Source of the DNA: Coriolopsis trogii
Lineage: Eukaryota > Basidiomycota > Agaricomycetes > Polyporales > Polyporaceae
Assembly: GCA_020543525.1 (NCBI GenBank)
Contig: JAHYIO010000004.1
Location: 2,418,001-2,482,000, forward strand
Reading direction: 5' to 3'
Length of the DNA: 64,000 bases
The position numbers and the translations under genes were made by a program. The notes under the pieces are model-generated. The model did not search any database, was not told the origin of the DNA, and saw only the letters and a program-made list of their open reading frames with translations. Shown here in pieces: positions 1 through 12,306 of the stretch. How positions within the stretch are numbered: position 1 is the first letter of the stretch; every line of letters begins with the position of its first letter.

Positions 1-177
1 GATCCGGGGAGCGCGACGTCGAACATTCGCAGGATGTGCGCAAAGTGGCTGAAGAGGAGCGCGTCGGCGAGGAACCGCCCGGGGCACGTGCGGTGCCCGA
101 ACCCGAACGCGTACTTCATCGGGTGCAGGATGTCGGCGTCGGGGAGGAGCGCCTTGCCGGCGGGGTCGAGGAAGCGT

Positions 178-208
<31 letters not shown>

Positions 209-2304
209 CGGACTCGTCGCGCGAGATCGCCCTGGAGCGGGAACATGAGCGGCGGCGAAGAGAGAAGGACAGGGGACGCACCAGTTGTTGGCCATGATCG
301 TGGCGCCTTTGGGGATGAGGAAGTCCTTGTAGTGGTCGTCCTTGATCACCTCGCGCCCGACTGTTGCACGGCATCAGCACGCGAGGCCAGGTTCGCGTAC
401 ACAGAGACGGACGGTACTCACTGACGGGCGCGATGGAGACCCAGCGGAGGACCTCGGAGAGCACGGCGTCGACGAAGGGCAGGTTCTTGCGGTCCGCCAT
501 GGTGGGCAGCCGCCCCCCGAGCGCGTCGACCTCTGCTTGTGCCCGTTTCTGGATCTCGGGGAACTTCGCCATCGCGAGCAGGAACGTGAGCGTCGCGGAC
601 TCGGTCTGCGCGCGCGCCATCAGCACCCGAACGAAGCAAAGAGGTCAAGAGCGAAAAACGCACCGCGAGCATGCCGCCTATGGCGAGGCAAGGATGCCGC
701 CGTCAGCTTGGGGCGATCGAGATAGCGATCGTACGCACCTGCGTTCATCGTGACCGCGATCATGCTCGATCGATCGTCCGGGTCCACGTCTGTTGCCGCC
801 GCCGCCGCCGCCGCCGCCCCCGCGCCCTGTGCGGGCAAGACGCTCGACATGACGGACACTTCGCCTGCGTCCTGTTACGGTCGAAAGCGGCGCGCGCGCG
901 CTGTACGTGAGCGGTGCTGCTGGCTGTGGGAGACGGGGATCGCGGGGCGAACCTTGGTCTCGTGCATGATGCGCACGGTCGTCTGCGCGGTCTGGTGCAG
1001 CTGTTGCTTCCACTGTCGGCCGAGCTTGAGCATCGGGCCGTATTTGGGGGACCATGTCGGGAGGTAGGACACTGCGAGACGGTCGTCAGTCTGGATGGGC
1101 TAGCGTGTGTGCACGAGGGGAGACTTGCGGAAAGGTATGACGTCGAAGGCCTGATACCGGTCTCCGAGGACGTCGGCGGCAAAGTGCGCGAGGTTGTTCA
1201 TCTCCGTGAGGATGGACTCTGTCTGGGGCCCGTTGTAGCCTGTGGAGACCTTGAGGAAGACGTGTCCGAGAGAGCTGCATGCCGAGTGTGAGCTTCGCGC
1301 GAGAACTGGGTTGGACGAGCGGGACTCACCTGTCGATGTTCTTGTCGAGGTTCTTGCACTCGGGGTCGCTCGCGAGGAGCTGGAGGAACTGGCGCGAGGA
1401 CTGCTCGTAGTCGGCGTCGTACTGGTTCACGGCGGAGGGCCCGATGCCCATGTGGAACTGCTTCCGGGCGTTCGAGAAGACGTCTCCGGGGTCCATGAAT
1501 GGAAGCGTCATGGTCAAATCAGAGCTGCGCGCGCAGTCAAGTGTGAGTGGCGAGGCGCGACAGGAGGCAAGGAAGCGACGAGACGCACATGTTGGCCATC
1601 TTCCGCGGAGGCTTGTTCGAGTACTGCTCGACCTGTTTCGTGAAGAGCGCATCGATGGCCTCGCGCGAGTTGAGGATGATGATGGTCTTGTTCAGGACGC
1701 GGTACGTGTTCACATCGCATCCTGTAGAAGCGCGTCAGTCAGCACTGGCCGTCGTGCAAGGACGTCGTGTATGCGGCAGCGTCTCTCCCAGGGGGAGATC
1801 TGCCCCGAATGGGACGCCATCGGATATCCGAGCAGTCAATGTCGAGACGCGGTCTCTGCCCAACGCAGCTCTCCGGAGCCGGCAGGGACAGCCCCGGGCT
1901 CACCAAGACGGATAGGACAGGGACGCGTTCTCAGACTGTCAAGACAAGAGGTGGCTTCTGGGCGTGCTGCTGGAGTATGCGTCTGGCGTACTCTCTGCGC
2001 GACCCCCGCCAAGCGCGACACAAGCCGAGCACGGTCGCGTATAGTCTGCTGCACGTACGCCGTGCGCCGCGCGGTACCGCGCATACAAGGCATATATACC
2101 CGGGGAACGCGGAGCGCGCGTCATGACGGTGGCACGAGCGGTGACGAATGGGACGACGGGGAGATGTGAGAAAGGAGACTGACCGAGTTGCTGAGAGGTG
2201 TTGTAGAAATACTTCCACTGCTCGGATTTGGGGATGTCGAGCAGGTTGCCGATGATGGGGAGACCCCGGGGGCCGGGAGGAAGGTGCTTGGAGGCAAAGA
2301 GCAT
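1..2304 (-). CDS. Cytochrome P450 monooxygenase, 3' end cut by the window edge
   Basis: Heme-thiolate monooxygenase. Seen: the PPGPRGLPIIGNLLDIP proline-rich hinge at the N-terminus, the K-helix ExxR motif in SEVLRW (about 470-440), the PERF-type motif FRPERF, and the heme-binding motif FGFGHRTCPGRF (about 108-73) with its cysteine ligand. Exons that keep one frame: 2304-2184, 1721-1589, 1524-1330, 1274-1129, 1071-953, 871-739, 677-664 (only 14 nt), 605-422, 360-282 and 231-1, giving about 451 residues to the edge. The start at 2304 has a good context (CCCACCATG), but no membrane-anchor helix precedes the hinge, so a 5' exon may be missing. Intron 4 needs a GC donor (GCAAGT). Exon 6 codes eight alanines from a GCG repeat. 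Family is certain; subfamily and substrate are not readable. Confidence 0.9.
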
Positions 2305-4726
2305 GGTGGGCGGCGGCGTGGGTGGTGACGCGGGGAAGGAAGGGGCGGTGACGGAGGGGAGCCGGGTGCGGGTTGCGGCGAGAGGGGAAGGAGCTTAAGT
2401 ACTTTTGGGAGCGCGGCCGGTGACAGGGTTTTCGGAGGATGATACGAGCGGGGGCGGTGCGTCTGTGCAGGGACCGGGAGGAGCAAATTGAAGCTGGTCG
2501 CGTATGCGGCAGCGGAGGGGCGAGAGATTGAATCGACATCGACATCATCACGCGCGTGTGTCGCCAGCTGGAGAGGGCGAATGAGAACGCGTACCCGGAT
2601 GCCAACTCTGTTTGCGAGAGTCGAGCCATGGCCCGTTCGCGCGACGAGAATAGCGAGCGTGCTTCCGAGCACCCTCGTCCACCTTCTTGCGATTGATTGT
2701 GCTCGGATTCGACAAGCGTAGACCAGGAGCGTTCCTCGCCGACCGAACACCTGTCATCCTCGTCAGCAGAGTCGGAAGAGCACGCACGGCGTCCACGACT
2801 CTACACACAGCGGGATCAATGTCCACTCGCCCATCTCAGATCCAGATCGCGCGTGAGATCGCTCTTTGCCGCCGCCTTCCTCGTCTCTTCCCCGCCTTCT
2901 GCGATACCTCCTGCATTGCCTCTCCCCCCTCGAGGTCGCTGCCCATATGCTCCAACGCGTCCTCCAGCGCGCTCGCCAGCCCAGCTCACTGCCTCTCTTC
3001 GTCGCGTCTTTGTCTCTGAACGGCGTGGGTGCGCGTCCGGAGCGACGTGCAACATATCACCGGTGCGCCAATCCTCCTGCCGCCCTGTCTCATCTATCCT
3101 GCGCTGCGAAAGCCCTTGATAGATCGCCGCCATTCACAACGCTACTACCGCTCCTGTCAGCCTAACGTGCGCCGTTCCGATCCAAACGAGGTCCAAATGG
3201 CCGCCGTCGACGACGTCGCTCCAAACGGGCAACATTCGCCATTAACCCCGCGAGCGAGTGAATGGAGATGGGCGCCCCCCGATGTGCCCCAGTGCCAGGG
3301 TCGCAGACATGCTGACAAGCTTGGTTCTTGCACGGACGGGGTGCGTGGCTATATGCGGCAAATCGACACTGACAGGACCTGAAACGCGAGAGGCGCGTCG
3401 TCCACGTCCATGCGTAGCCTCGGGACCGTCGACGGGCCCGAATTGCGCGCAGGCGTCGTTCGAGCTCTCCTTGTCTGTAGGGTCCTCACCTCACGAGTCG
3501 CCGCTCAGCCACAGGAGACTATAGCCTCCGTCGCGCTAGCATGAAGCCATGCTCACGACTGTACGTGCCGTTTCCCCTACCGTCGTCTCGAGGAAAGAAG
3601 AGTCGAACGTCATCAGCCCATCACCTCGTCTCCATTCCTCGTCCTACGATCGACAGCCCTGACGTCCATACCGGTGCGCGCACGCGAAGGAGAGGAAAAG
3701 AAGTCCTCACGATCAGATCTCGTATGTCCAAAGTCAGATGCTCTGCGATCGGTTGCTACCCGGACGCACATGGCTCGCTCACCCGCGACTGCTCCTCGCC
3801 TCCTTCTCGCGCGAATAAGGAGTCTGTCTTGCCGCTTTCGCGGACGTGAGCCTTCGCGGACGCTTGTGGCTCTTGAAGATCGCGCTGCAGTGTCTCATCG
3901 TTGACTGGAGGTGGTGTCCTGGACTTCTGAACCCTCTCGGGAACTTTACTGTCTCCAGACTGCGCACGGCCGAGGGACGTCGAAACTGAGGACTCCCGTC
4001 ACCGCGCGCTCGGGCTCACGGCAAGTCCCGCTGTCGCCAATCCGGCGCAAGGACGAACTGTGCTCCAGCTGGTGTCCATGTCGCGAAGAGGCGGAGAGCT
4101 GGGTCAGCTCGGACGGGGCGCCATCCGATCGACGCTCCTCCCAAACAGGCGGGACGTGTCCGAAGACCCAGCACGCTCGTCCTTCCTTGCCCTCGTGTGC
4201 GGAGAGGAGGGGCGGTTCATGACGACGGTGAGGCTTTCGGGCTCGCGTTCGGCTCGGATTGTCGTGGTTTGACGTCCGTTGTGGGTGCGTACGTGAACGT
4301 TGCTCGACGCCTTCTTTTCGAATCGTGTTGTGCGTGTGGTCTCCCGGGGGTTCGGGATCTCCGGTTTCTCGCGTGCGCTCCAGTACGCCACTGGTACCGT
4401 TCTTTCACTGGGGTAGACACTGCTTGAGCCAGTTTCACCCACCCTGACCGAGGCGGCGTCAGTATATAGCGTGTGCACGAACTCGCCTTGCAACTCGTGG
4501 GCGTGTACCCCAATCGATCTCGGCATTCGGTCGCGATGGGTTAACTTGTCGAGATGGATTTCTACGGCTCAGCCTAAAAGTGTGATGTTGGTCCGTCTAG
4601 AAATCCCGCCGGAATGTCTGCCTGAGAGTACCTCGAAGACCGCTGCGTAGAGAGCTGGGCGTCCACGCAAGCCTCCGAACCGAAAGCCTGTCATGTCCAC
4701 ATCGTATAAGGGAGGTAAAAGGTCGA
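2305..4726. other. Intergenic, no gene recognised
   Basis: The upstream region of the P450 and the 3' flank of the tRNA. Several 60-140 codon open frames exist on both strands, but none has recognisable motifs, and their composition follows the local GC skew. I see no supported gene. Confidence 0.5.
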
Positions 4727-4797
4727 GGGCCCACCGTGGTTCGAACACGGGACCGCACGATCTGCAATCGTATGCTCTACCACTGAGCTATAAGCCC
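4727..4797 (-). tRNA. tRNA-Cys (anticodon GCA)
   Basis: Reverse complement folds as a 71-nt cloverleaf. The acceptor stem pairs GGGCTTA with TGGGCCC (with G-U pairs). The D arm is GCTC/GAGC around AGTGGTA. The anticodon stem is TACGA/TCGTG with loop TTGCAGA (GCA, cysteine), and the T arm is CCGTG-TTCGAAC-CACGG. There is no intron. A run of four T on the transcribed strand (4717-4720) a few bases past the 3' end fits an RNA polymerase III terminator. Confidence 0.95.
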
Positions 4798-5354
4798 CTG
4801 CGCGTGCAATGCGTACGCATAACTAGATGGTGGCAGTAGTTCACAATGCGACTGGCCGGGAGAAGGACCCGACGGCGGGTACAGTGACATCAAAATCATG
4901 GTGGGAACCGCAGCAGCAGAAGACAGTCGGGGAGTGCCCCAGGCCGGAAAGCAGTGCGGCGGCGAATGTCGGCACACGGGCAACGCAGACGATGGGTGCG
5001 AATGGCGGGCATGGAGGGCGTCGCTGAGAGAGCTCATGCATCATGGAGAGTGCAACCGGCGATGGCTGCGGAGGGTGCCCAGAGTCTGCGTCGGGGATCG
5101 CAACGGGGCCCCGGGCGAGAGTCAATGACGCACGAGCGCGAGACACACACAGCCCACCGTTACGTAAGCACAGAGGCAGACTGCCCGATTGTCTTGCGCC
5201 GCCGCGACGAGCTTGTCCCTCCTCTTCTCCTCCATCCAGCACGTCCACGACCTCCTCCCACACCGTCCACGACCACCTCCCCACACCGTCCACGACCACT
5301 CGGACAACGACCCCCGCCAGCCCGTCCTCACCACCACCACTCACGCTCCGCCCC
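4798..5354. other. Upstream region of the Rho2-like gene
   Basis: No gene recognised. The last 150 bases before the ATG are strongly pyrimidine-rich (CACC/CTCC runs), as is common in promoters and 5' leaders of highly expressed fungal genes. Several serine/proline-rich open frames here are by-products of this composition. Confidence 0.5.
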
Positions 5355-6747
5355 ATGTCCGCCCAAAACCCCGTGCGTGTGTCCCCACTCGTCCCCACTC
5401 TCCTCCTTCCTCACCCCACCCCTCTCTCTTCCAGATCCGGAGAAAGCTCGTCATCGTCGGCGATGGTATGCGCCCTTCTCTCTTCTCACTCCTCGTCATC
5501 CTCACTTTCGCTCGCCCAGGCGCCTGTGGCAAGACGTCTCTCCTCTGTTCCTTCGCCCTCGGCGAATTCCCGAAAGAATATGTCAGTCTTTCCTACTCCT
5601 CCCCGTTCTCTCTCTCATCCACGCGTCTCTCCTCTCCAGCAACCCAGTGAGTATCCGCATCCGTTCGCGGCCCATCCACCCCGCCTGACGCGTACTCGTA
5701 AGCCATCTTTGAGAACTACGTCGCCGAGATTCGCTTAGACGGCAAGGCCGTCCAGCTCGCACTATGGGATACTGCGTGAGTACCGTCCCGTCCCTCCGTC
5801 GTACATCTCTCTCCACTCTCCCCACCTCGCGCACCCATCTCGCGCTCTTCTGTCGCTGTTCGACATCCTTCCGTGCCGCCAACGAGTCAGCACATGGAAT
5901 GCTGCCTGTCAAATGGGCGCGCGTCACAAGTGCCTCTCCGGACATGCAACCTCGCGTCCTCTTCGTGTCCGTTCCCCGTCCCCTCTCGCCCAGCACTCGG
6001 CATATTAATGGCTGGCGAGCCCCTTCTGCCGTTCTCCTGCACCCCGCGCTCTTCTCTTCGGGCCCACCTTGCGTCCGGTAACACGCCGTCGACCATGCGC
6101 AGTCTCGCCCGATAGCGGCCTGTTGTGTCACGCGCGCTGACCATCTCCGTTTCATCCACAGCGGCCAAGAAGAGTACGAGCGCCTTCGGCCCATGTCCTA
6201 TTCCAAGTCGCACGTAATCCTCATCGCCTTTGCCATCGATACGCCGGATTCACTCGACAATGTCACAGTCAAGGTGACGCGTCGCGTTCATTTTGGATCA
6301 GAGACGGTTGGCTGATACCCCACCAGTGGATAGAAGAAGTCCGCTCTATTTGTGGATCGACTATTCCCGTCATCCTCGTAGGGTGCAAGTCCGATCTGCG
6401 CCCGCCACCCGGTCAGTGCAACGAAGCATCTCCGCAGCGACGGTCTAGACTCACTCGTGCTGTCAGGTTCCCCAAACTACTCGCAGTATGTGTCGCGCGA
6501 GCAGGCTGAGCGGGTGGCGCAGGCCATCGGCGCGCGGGCGTACAAGGAGTGCTCGGCCCTCAAGATTGAGGGTGTCGATGACGTCTTTGAAGCGGCTACG
6601 CGCGCGAGTATGCTCATGCGCGAGGGTGTGCCTGCGCATACCGGTGGGCACCAACATGGACGGCTAGGCGGGAGCATGGGCCATCGTAGAGGAAGCTCCA
6701 GCGGCGATGGGTGGGAGGACAAGGGCCGGTGTTGCGTTATTTGTTAG
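5355..6747 (+). CDS. Rho-family small GTPase, Rho2-like
   Basis: Membrane-tethered GTP switch of the Rho family, which in fungi acts in cell-wall integrity, polarity and actin control. Exons: 5355-5372, 5435-5465, 5520-5581, 5640-5646 (7 nt), 5703-5775, 6162-6273, 6327-6411 and 6467-6747. They sum to 669 nt, giving 222 residues. Motifs: P-loop GDGACGKTS (residues 15-23), effector loop PTIFENYV, DTAGQEEYERLRPMSYSK, VGCKSDL in the G4 position, and SALK in G5. The C-terminus is CCVIC with a CaaX box CVIC, so prenylation is expected. The phrase ALWDTAGQEEYERLRP followed by DTPDSLDN is closer to fungal Rho2 than to Rho1, Rho3, Cdc42 or Rac. The 386-nt intron 5 is unusually long for this genome. 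The Rho2 assignment is by pattern only. Confidence 0.93.
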
Positions 6748-9744
6748 TCGCGCGCCGGCACCCCTTGGTCGCCTGCTCTCGGCGTGGTCTGCACCGCTCG
6801 TGCTCGGTCACGCTGCAGGATGACCGGTATGTTTATTATGGTACGCGTCCTCCGTTCGTCCCTCGACTTGCTCTCTACGCTTTACGCTGCATGTCCATCC
6901 TCTCCCCTCCCCCTCCCCCTCCCCCGCCCCTACCCCTTACTCTCACCTTCAACCCCTAATTTCTGGATTATGACCCCCCTACCCCCGTCCTCGCACATCG
7001 TATACGCATGCAACCCTGACGTCCTCGTTGTATCTGCCGATATGTCACACATGCCTTTTTAGGCCCGCATTCTATCCCATCAAGCGTGACGCGCATCGTT
7101 CCTCACACCCCGGTCATCCCCTCCCCTCCCCCCGTCCCGCACCCGTTCTACCCACCCAAATCGCACATGCACACGCCCTTCGCACGTTCATTACCGCCAC
7201 CACCCGCACGCCCACGCCTCCCACCGCATCTCCGCTCCGCTTTGCTCCGTTTCCGTTTCCGTTTCCCTTCCCGGCCCCCCTCCCTTCTCTCTCTCTCTCT
7301 CGCTCTCTGGCCCACACACACATACACATACACACACACGTACGCACGTTGTCCCTCGATCTTTCTGCCTTGCTTCATGCGCATGTCGGACACTGGCTCG
7401 GAACGGACTCTTTGCTTCCTTTTTTCCTTTTTCCTTCCACCTCGAATTGAGACCTTGTTTTCCACTCGGACGCGCGCGCGCGTGACACCCTTGGACTCTG
7501 TCGCCTCCTCGCTTTCGCTCCCGTGCTGGTGTGCTTTATTTTCTTTTGGTGACCGGGTCGGTTGCCGCTTGCCGCTTGTCGTCCGTGACGCGTTCAAGCC
7601 CAGCTCCCGCCCTGCCCGGGCCCGCCAACACTCCCGCACTTGCTGAGGGGGCGCAAAGAATGGAACCGGACCTGTCCGTCGATAGCTGCGAACACGACCG
7701 TGCCGTCGTCCGGGGTGAACGTTTGAACGTTTGAACTCCAGGTGTGTCACTCGAGCAAAGTGTCCCGTCACCGGTACCGTCTCGACACGCGCACGCTCTC
7801 CCCGAAGTCGACTTCGGACGATGCGTAGGCGACTTATGTCCCGTCCGGCGAGAAGGACTTCCAGGTGGTGATACGGCAAGTCTGTATCGGTCTTGCTTGC
7901 AAGCTGACCGGGGTCTATGTCCAGTGAGGAGCACGTGTGCGCCCACCAAGTCGCAGTTTCCCTTTCCTAGACCTTTGTCTTACTTAGCGCGTCCAACTAG
8001 TACTCCGTCTACTTGTTCGCCTCATTATTTCCTGTTTGTGGCAAATCTTTCGTAACATGGGCATAGTCTCCATGATGTCGCCGCCTATCTCATTACCTGC
8101 CCACCGTGACCTCTGGGCGCCCATCCACTCACTCTCCTACCCATCAGTACTCGTCATTACGGCGTTCCCGATTGCATCAGTGCGCGGACACTCGCGCGAC
8201 ACACAACGATACAGGTCGTCATCTACAGACTTTGGCTTCCACGAACACAACTACGACTACGATATCATGGGCGCAAGTAGATTGTAAAAAAAGCATCACT
8301 AGTGACTTACGTCGTATAGTGGAAACACATGTTCGCACGTGGCAGAGTTAAACACTTCATCAGCGTGTAAGCAACGAGCTTGAGGGCGCACGCGCCACTC
8401 CCGATGCCATTTTGTCACCCGCGCAATCAGCCATTTGGCTAGTTCACTCGGGCGGATCCCACCGCCCATGGTGTAGCTTCCATGCGGCCTCGGAGTCCAC
8501 AGTGTTCTCCTGATGTTTGCAAACCATTTCCAATGATCTGGTATAAAGGTATAAATCCGTACTCGACCACTGGCACGACCACCTTCCATACTCCCCGAAC
8601 TCATGTCAGATTGTCCGGCAGGCCACCCACCTTCCACTTCGTCCATCGTTCATTGAACGCTTGAGTGTTGAGCTCTGGACATTGAAAATTGAGCATTGAA
8701 TCTTGTGGGACGGGAGCTGTGTGCATGTGAATCAGTGGGACGGTCGCCGACCTATCATCCAAGTTCGCCGCCAAAGTGGACCTTGCCACTCGACGTCGGC
8801 AGCCACGGCCCCCGCTAAAGGGCGACCGGACTCTACTGCAGTAGTTCAACACTGGCAAACAGGGGACGCTGCGCGATCCCTGTCCGTACTAGGGTCTATA
8901 TACGGTATGTTTCCGTATACAGTTGGCCTGCTGTCGACCTTGACTCCGAATGGTGGACGTGCTCGTTGCGCCCACTCATGGTGAGCCGTCACGGCACGTT
9001 GGATTGTTGTGCACACAGCCTTTTTTGAGGAAGAAAGGGGGTGTATTCGGTCATCCTGAGTGAGAAGTCACTCGACCAGCCTGGAAGCCCACTGCCAGTG
9101 ATGGAAGAGGTACACACTTATTCCTGGGCGTGCCACCTTCCGTTCAGGAATCAAAGGCCCGTGGCGGGCGCGAGAGCGATTGCGCCAGACGGCCAATGGC
9201 AACAGTAACAGATTTGACTCGGGTTTGGGACTCCTGATACGTTCTCGTAGTAAGTTTAGTGTTCGGAGGATCTTAACCACATGAACGCCAGAATTGCCTC
9301 CCTTCGGCCGAAATCTTGGTGATATGATATTGCCCTTATACTAGGGAAGATTGTAGTGGTACTTGTAGGATGTTACTCCAGAGTCAAACGTTAATGCGCC
9401 TGATTAGGCAATGTGGTCAGACTCCGAGTAGCCCCGACAATATCTTGCTACGGCTGCTTTGTGCCATTGGTCATGATTGGGAGAAAAGACGTCAGGGTGT
9501 TCTGTCATGGACCTCACAGCGCTCAGCGTCAATGTGAGTATATAGGACCGGACGAGTCGAGCAGCATCCGTCACCTCCTGGCTCCATACGAGAGAAGTGA
9601 CACACTCCAACCCGGGGCCATATCGCTGCGACAATCCACATTTTCCTACCTCAAGCGTGAGAATAGCTCCTCCACGGATTCTATACACGCGCTGACCATG
9701 AATGCGGCGACATTGTAGCATTGCACGGCGATCGTGAGGCCAGA
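6748..9744. other. 3 kb intergenic stretch with simple-sequence tracts, no gene recognised
   Basis: Begins with the 3' flank of the Rho2-like gene, which has a CCCTCCC-rich tract (about 6897-6945) and a TC/CA microsatellite (7284-7340). The rest holds short open frames without recognisable motifs or consistent splice sites. No tRNA, repeat family or transposon ends could be identified. Confidence 0.5.
7284..7340. repeat. TC/CA dinucleotide microsatellite
   Basis: A (TC)n run (about 7284-7308) followed directly by (CA)n with TA interruptions (about 7311-7339). It lies in non-coding DNA downstream of the Rho2-like gene. Confidence 0.85.
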
Positions 9745-10544
9745 ATGTCTCCCTCCAAGTTCAAGTTCGAACGTATCGACAAACACGAAGTGATGCTGCT
9801 TGTCGTCGATCACCAAGAAGGCCTCTTCCAGCTCGTACGCGACCGCACCCCGGCGGAGATGAAGAATAACATCCTCGCGCATGCTGCGCTCGGCAAGATC
9901 TTCAGCCTCCCGACGATCCTCACCACCAGCTCCGAGAAGGGCCTGAACGGGCCCCTCCCTCCGGAGGTTGTCAAGATGCACCCCAAGGCGTCGTATGTGA
10001 AGCGGCACGGGGAGATTAACCCGTGGGACAATGAAGACTTCCGCTGCGCCGTTAGGGGGACGAAAAAGAAGCAAGTTATCCTGGGGGGTATCACCACCGA
10101 CGTACGTTCCTCCCTCCAATTCCTCTTCGAGCATGATGTGTGGCAGAGGCTCACCTGATATATGTCCACGCACCACATATAGATATGTACGGCCTCCCTC
10201 GCCCTTTCCCTCATCGAAGAGGGGTTCGCCGTCTTCGCCAACAGCGACGCGTCGGGCACGTTTGACGAGAAGACGGCGAGCGAGGCCAATGACAGGATGC
10301 GCGCGGCAGGCGTGCAGGTATTGTCGATGTTTGCCATCGTGTGCGAGCTTGTGCGTGACTGGCGCCACAAACCCCGGGCCCTCGAGTCCTTCTTCGAAAC
10401 GTAAGAGCCTCCGACTAGAGGGAATCTGTGATATATTAGACTGTTTGACTAAATGGTTTGGCTTGCAGATACCTCCCTGAATATGGATACATGGCACACA
10501 CACATGATGCGGCAGTGAAGCATCGAGTACACTCCGGTCAGTGA
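9745..10544 (+). CDS. Isochorismatase/YcaC-like cysteine hydrolase, copy 1
   Basis: Alpha/beta hydrolase of the isochorismatase superfamily, whose members use an Asp-Lys-Cys triad on amides or related substrates. Exons 9745-10101, 10183-10400 and 10469-10544 give 651 nt and 216 residues. Seen: catalytic Asp22 in LLVVDHQEG, a candidate lysine in YVKRHGEINPW, and the nucleophile Cys121 in GITTDICTASLALS, placed just after intron 1. The next block, FANSDASGTFDEKTASEAND, is typical of YcaC-like proteins. An ATG at 9745 is preferred because the frame upstream has no ATG. It shares both intron positions with the gene at 12307, so the pair is a tandem duplication. Substrate unknown. Confidence 0.9.
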
Positions 10545-12306
10545 GGTTGCTGTTCGTAGCCTGTCATGGGTAAACTTGGCACTGTCATCGACGACGTAGT
10601 AGTGCATAGTACATGCCTCAGACCCGTAACAGTGAAGTACAAGCCGATACAAATTGGCTTGCTCCAGTGTAGTGTATCCCTGGATCTGTGTATACATTGG
10701 AGCAGAAAGGACCGTAACCATTCTTGAATTCAAGAGTGAGCCAAAAGCCCGCGCGATGAGTTCGAGTCGAACGTCGGGCACTTTGCCGAAGTTCACCCGG
10801 GAAGACGTTGATGGTTAGCCAATTGGACGCCACTCGAATGACCGTTCGCCTGGCGAGGGGCCTGGAGTCGGGAGATAAGAGCATGGAATGGTCGTAGCTC
10901 TCCATGAGATTTGGTGCAGTAAATGTTGCGATGAGCTCGGTGTGTGTCGTCCACCGCGACGTCGTCCTCGACGAGCCGGCGGGAGCTCATGAGTCGGAGC
11001 GGCGAGGACGACGTCGGCCATGGTCACCATATCCCGTATTGCCGTTGCTGTGCCATGTACCTCAAGAACGTCCCACTCTGGGACCCGAGGCACTTCTTCC
11101 CAAGTTGTTCGTATATGTGCTGCATGTTCATTGTTCGTGCTCTGACCAAGGAGCGCGTCGAGGTCGGCCGGGTCGGTACAATATACAACTTCCTCTTCTC
11201 CTTATGCTGGCGAAACGGAAGCATACATATTGCGGTTAGTATGGCCATCGGAATTACGTGGCAAGGAACATAGCAAATACTCACGTGGCGAGCGCTACCC
11301 TACAAGGGTCTCAGCTAGTAATGTCGTAGAGTTCGCCGGAGTCGCACAGGAGATGCACACACTGTTCGTAGGGAAGAGGCGTGATGAGACTCAACTGGTC
11401 TCCGGGAGAGCAATACAGGACCAGACGACTGACTGTCCCGCGCGCAAGCGACGAAACACTTCTCTTGTCGAGGAACCACACCGTTGATGCCAGAGGCAGG
11501 CTCGGCTCCACTTACAAACTGTATCCCTGTCGGCCAATGCGTAGCCGGATGCGGCGGCATGAATCCGCAACCGCCGTTGTCCTGATGACCTCTGCATCGT
11601 ATTGACTGATAAATCCGGGGGAGGGGCATTTCTGCTCGTGATGGATTCCGACATCCAATCATAGACTTGCGCCCTGTCAAACTCTGGACCTTTCCTATCC
11701 CCGTAACGTTAGCCTGAGCTTCATGATGCTCAGAGCTCCCATGGATGCCGCGGTTTCGACGGTTTGCCAATGAGAGTCAGCAGCTGAGGGGATTAATATT
11801 TCAGTTCGCGCAGGTTCGCATCATACAGCACTCACTTCTAACATGACACATGGCGTGGCATGAACCTTCGTCGTCGCAAATTGCAGTCTTCTATGTCAGC
11901 CCAACGGTCAACGTACGGTGTTGATGGAGTCGCCTGGGATAGACTCTACCCTTCAAAGCATCCTCCTGGCGAGGTATCCAAGCGCCCATACCATACTGGG
12001 CGAGGAATACCACACGACCATGAACGTCGCGAGCGCGGCGATGCCAAAGTCTAAGGTTCTTCCGTCCTGTGTCGGACGGCATGTTTCTCGGTATAGAATT
12101 TGAGTCTACACCGAGCTACACGATGTCTGTGCCTCGCCGATGGCGCGCAGATGGAGAGGACGTATAAGAGGATCGAGTTGAAAGTGAGGTCGACAGCATC
12201 GAGCAGCTCCTAGACCATCTCTTGTCAGGCATCATGTCTTATATCCTTCGTATGAGCCTCAAAGCTGATTGAGAGCAACGTTGTCTAGGCAGTACAGAAC
12301 GTCAAG
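10545..12306. other. Spacer between the tandem hydrolase genes
   Basis: No gene that I can support. On the minus strand between about 11,770 and 10,800 several open frames of 60-150 codons follow one another and could be a decayed gene, but I recognise no domain and cannot connect them with splice sites. Confidence 0.4.

Noticed and set aside
4954..5738. Serine/proline-rich frames of 231-244 codons upstream of and over the Rho2-like gene
   Set aside because: Produced by pyrimidine-rich promoter and intron DNA; they conflict with the GTPase exons.
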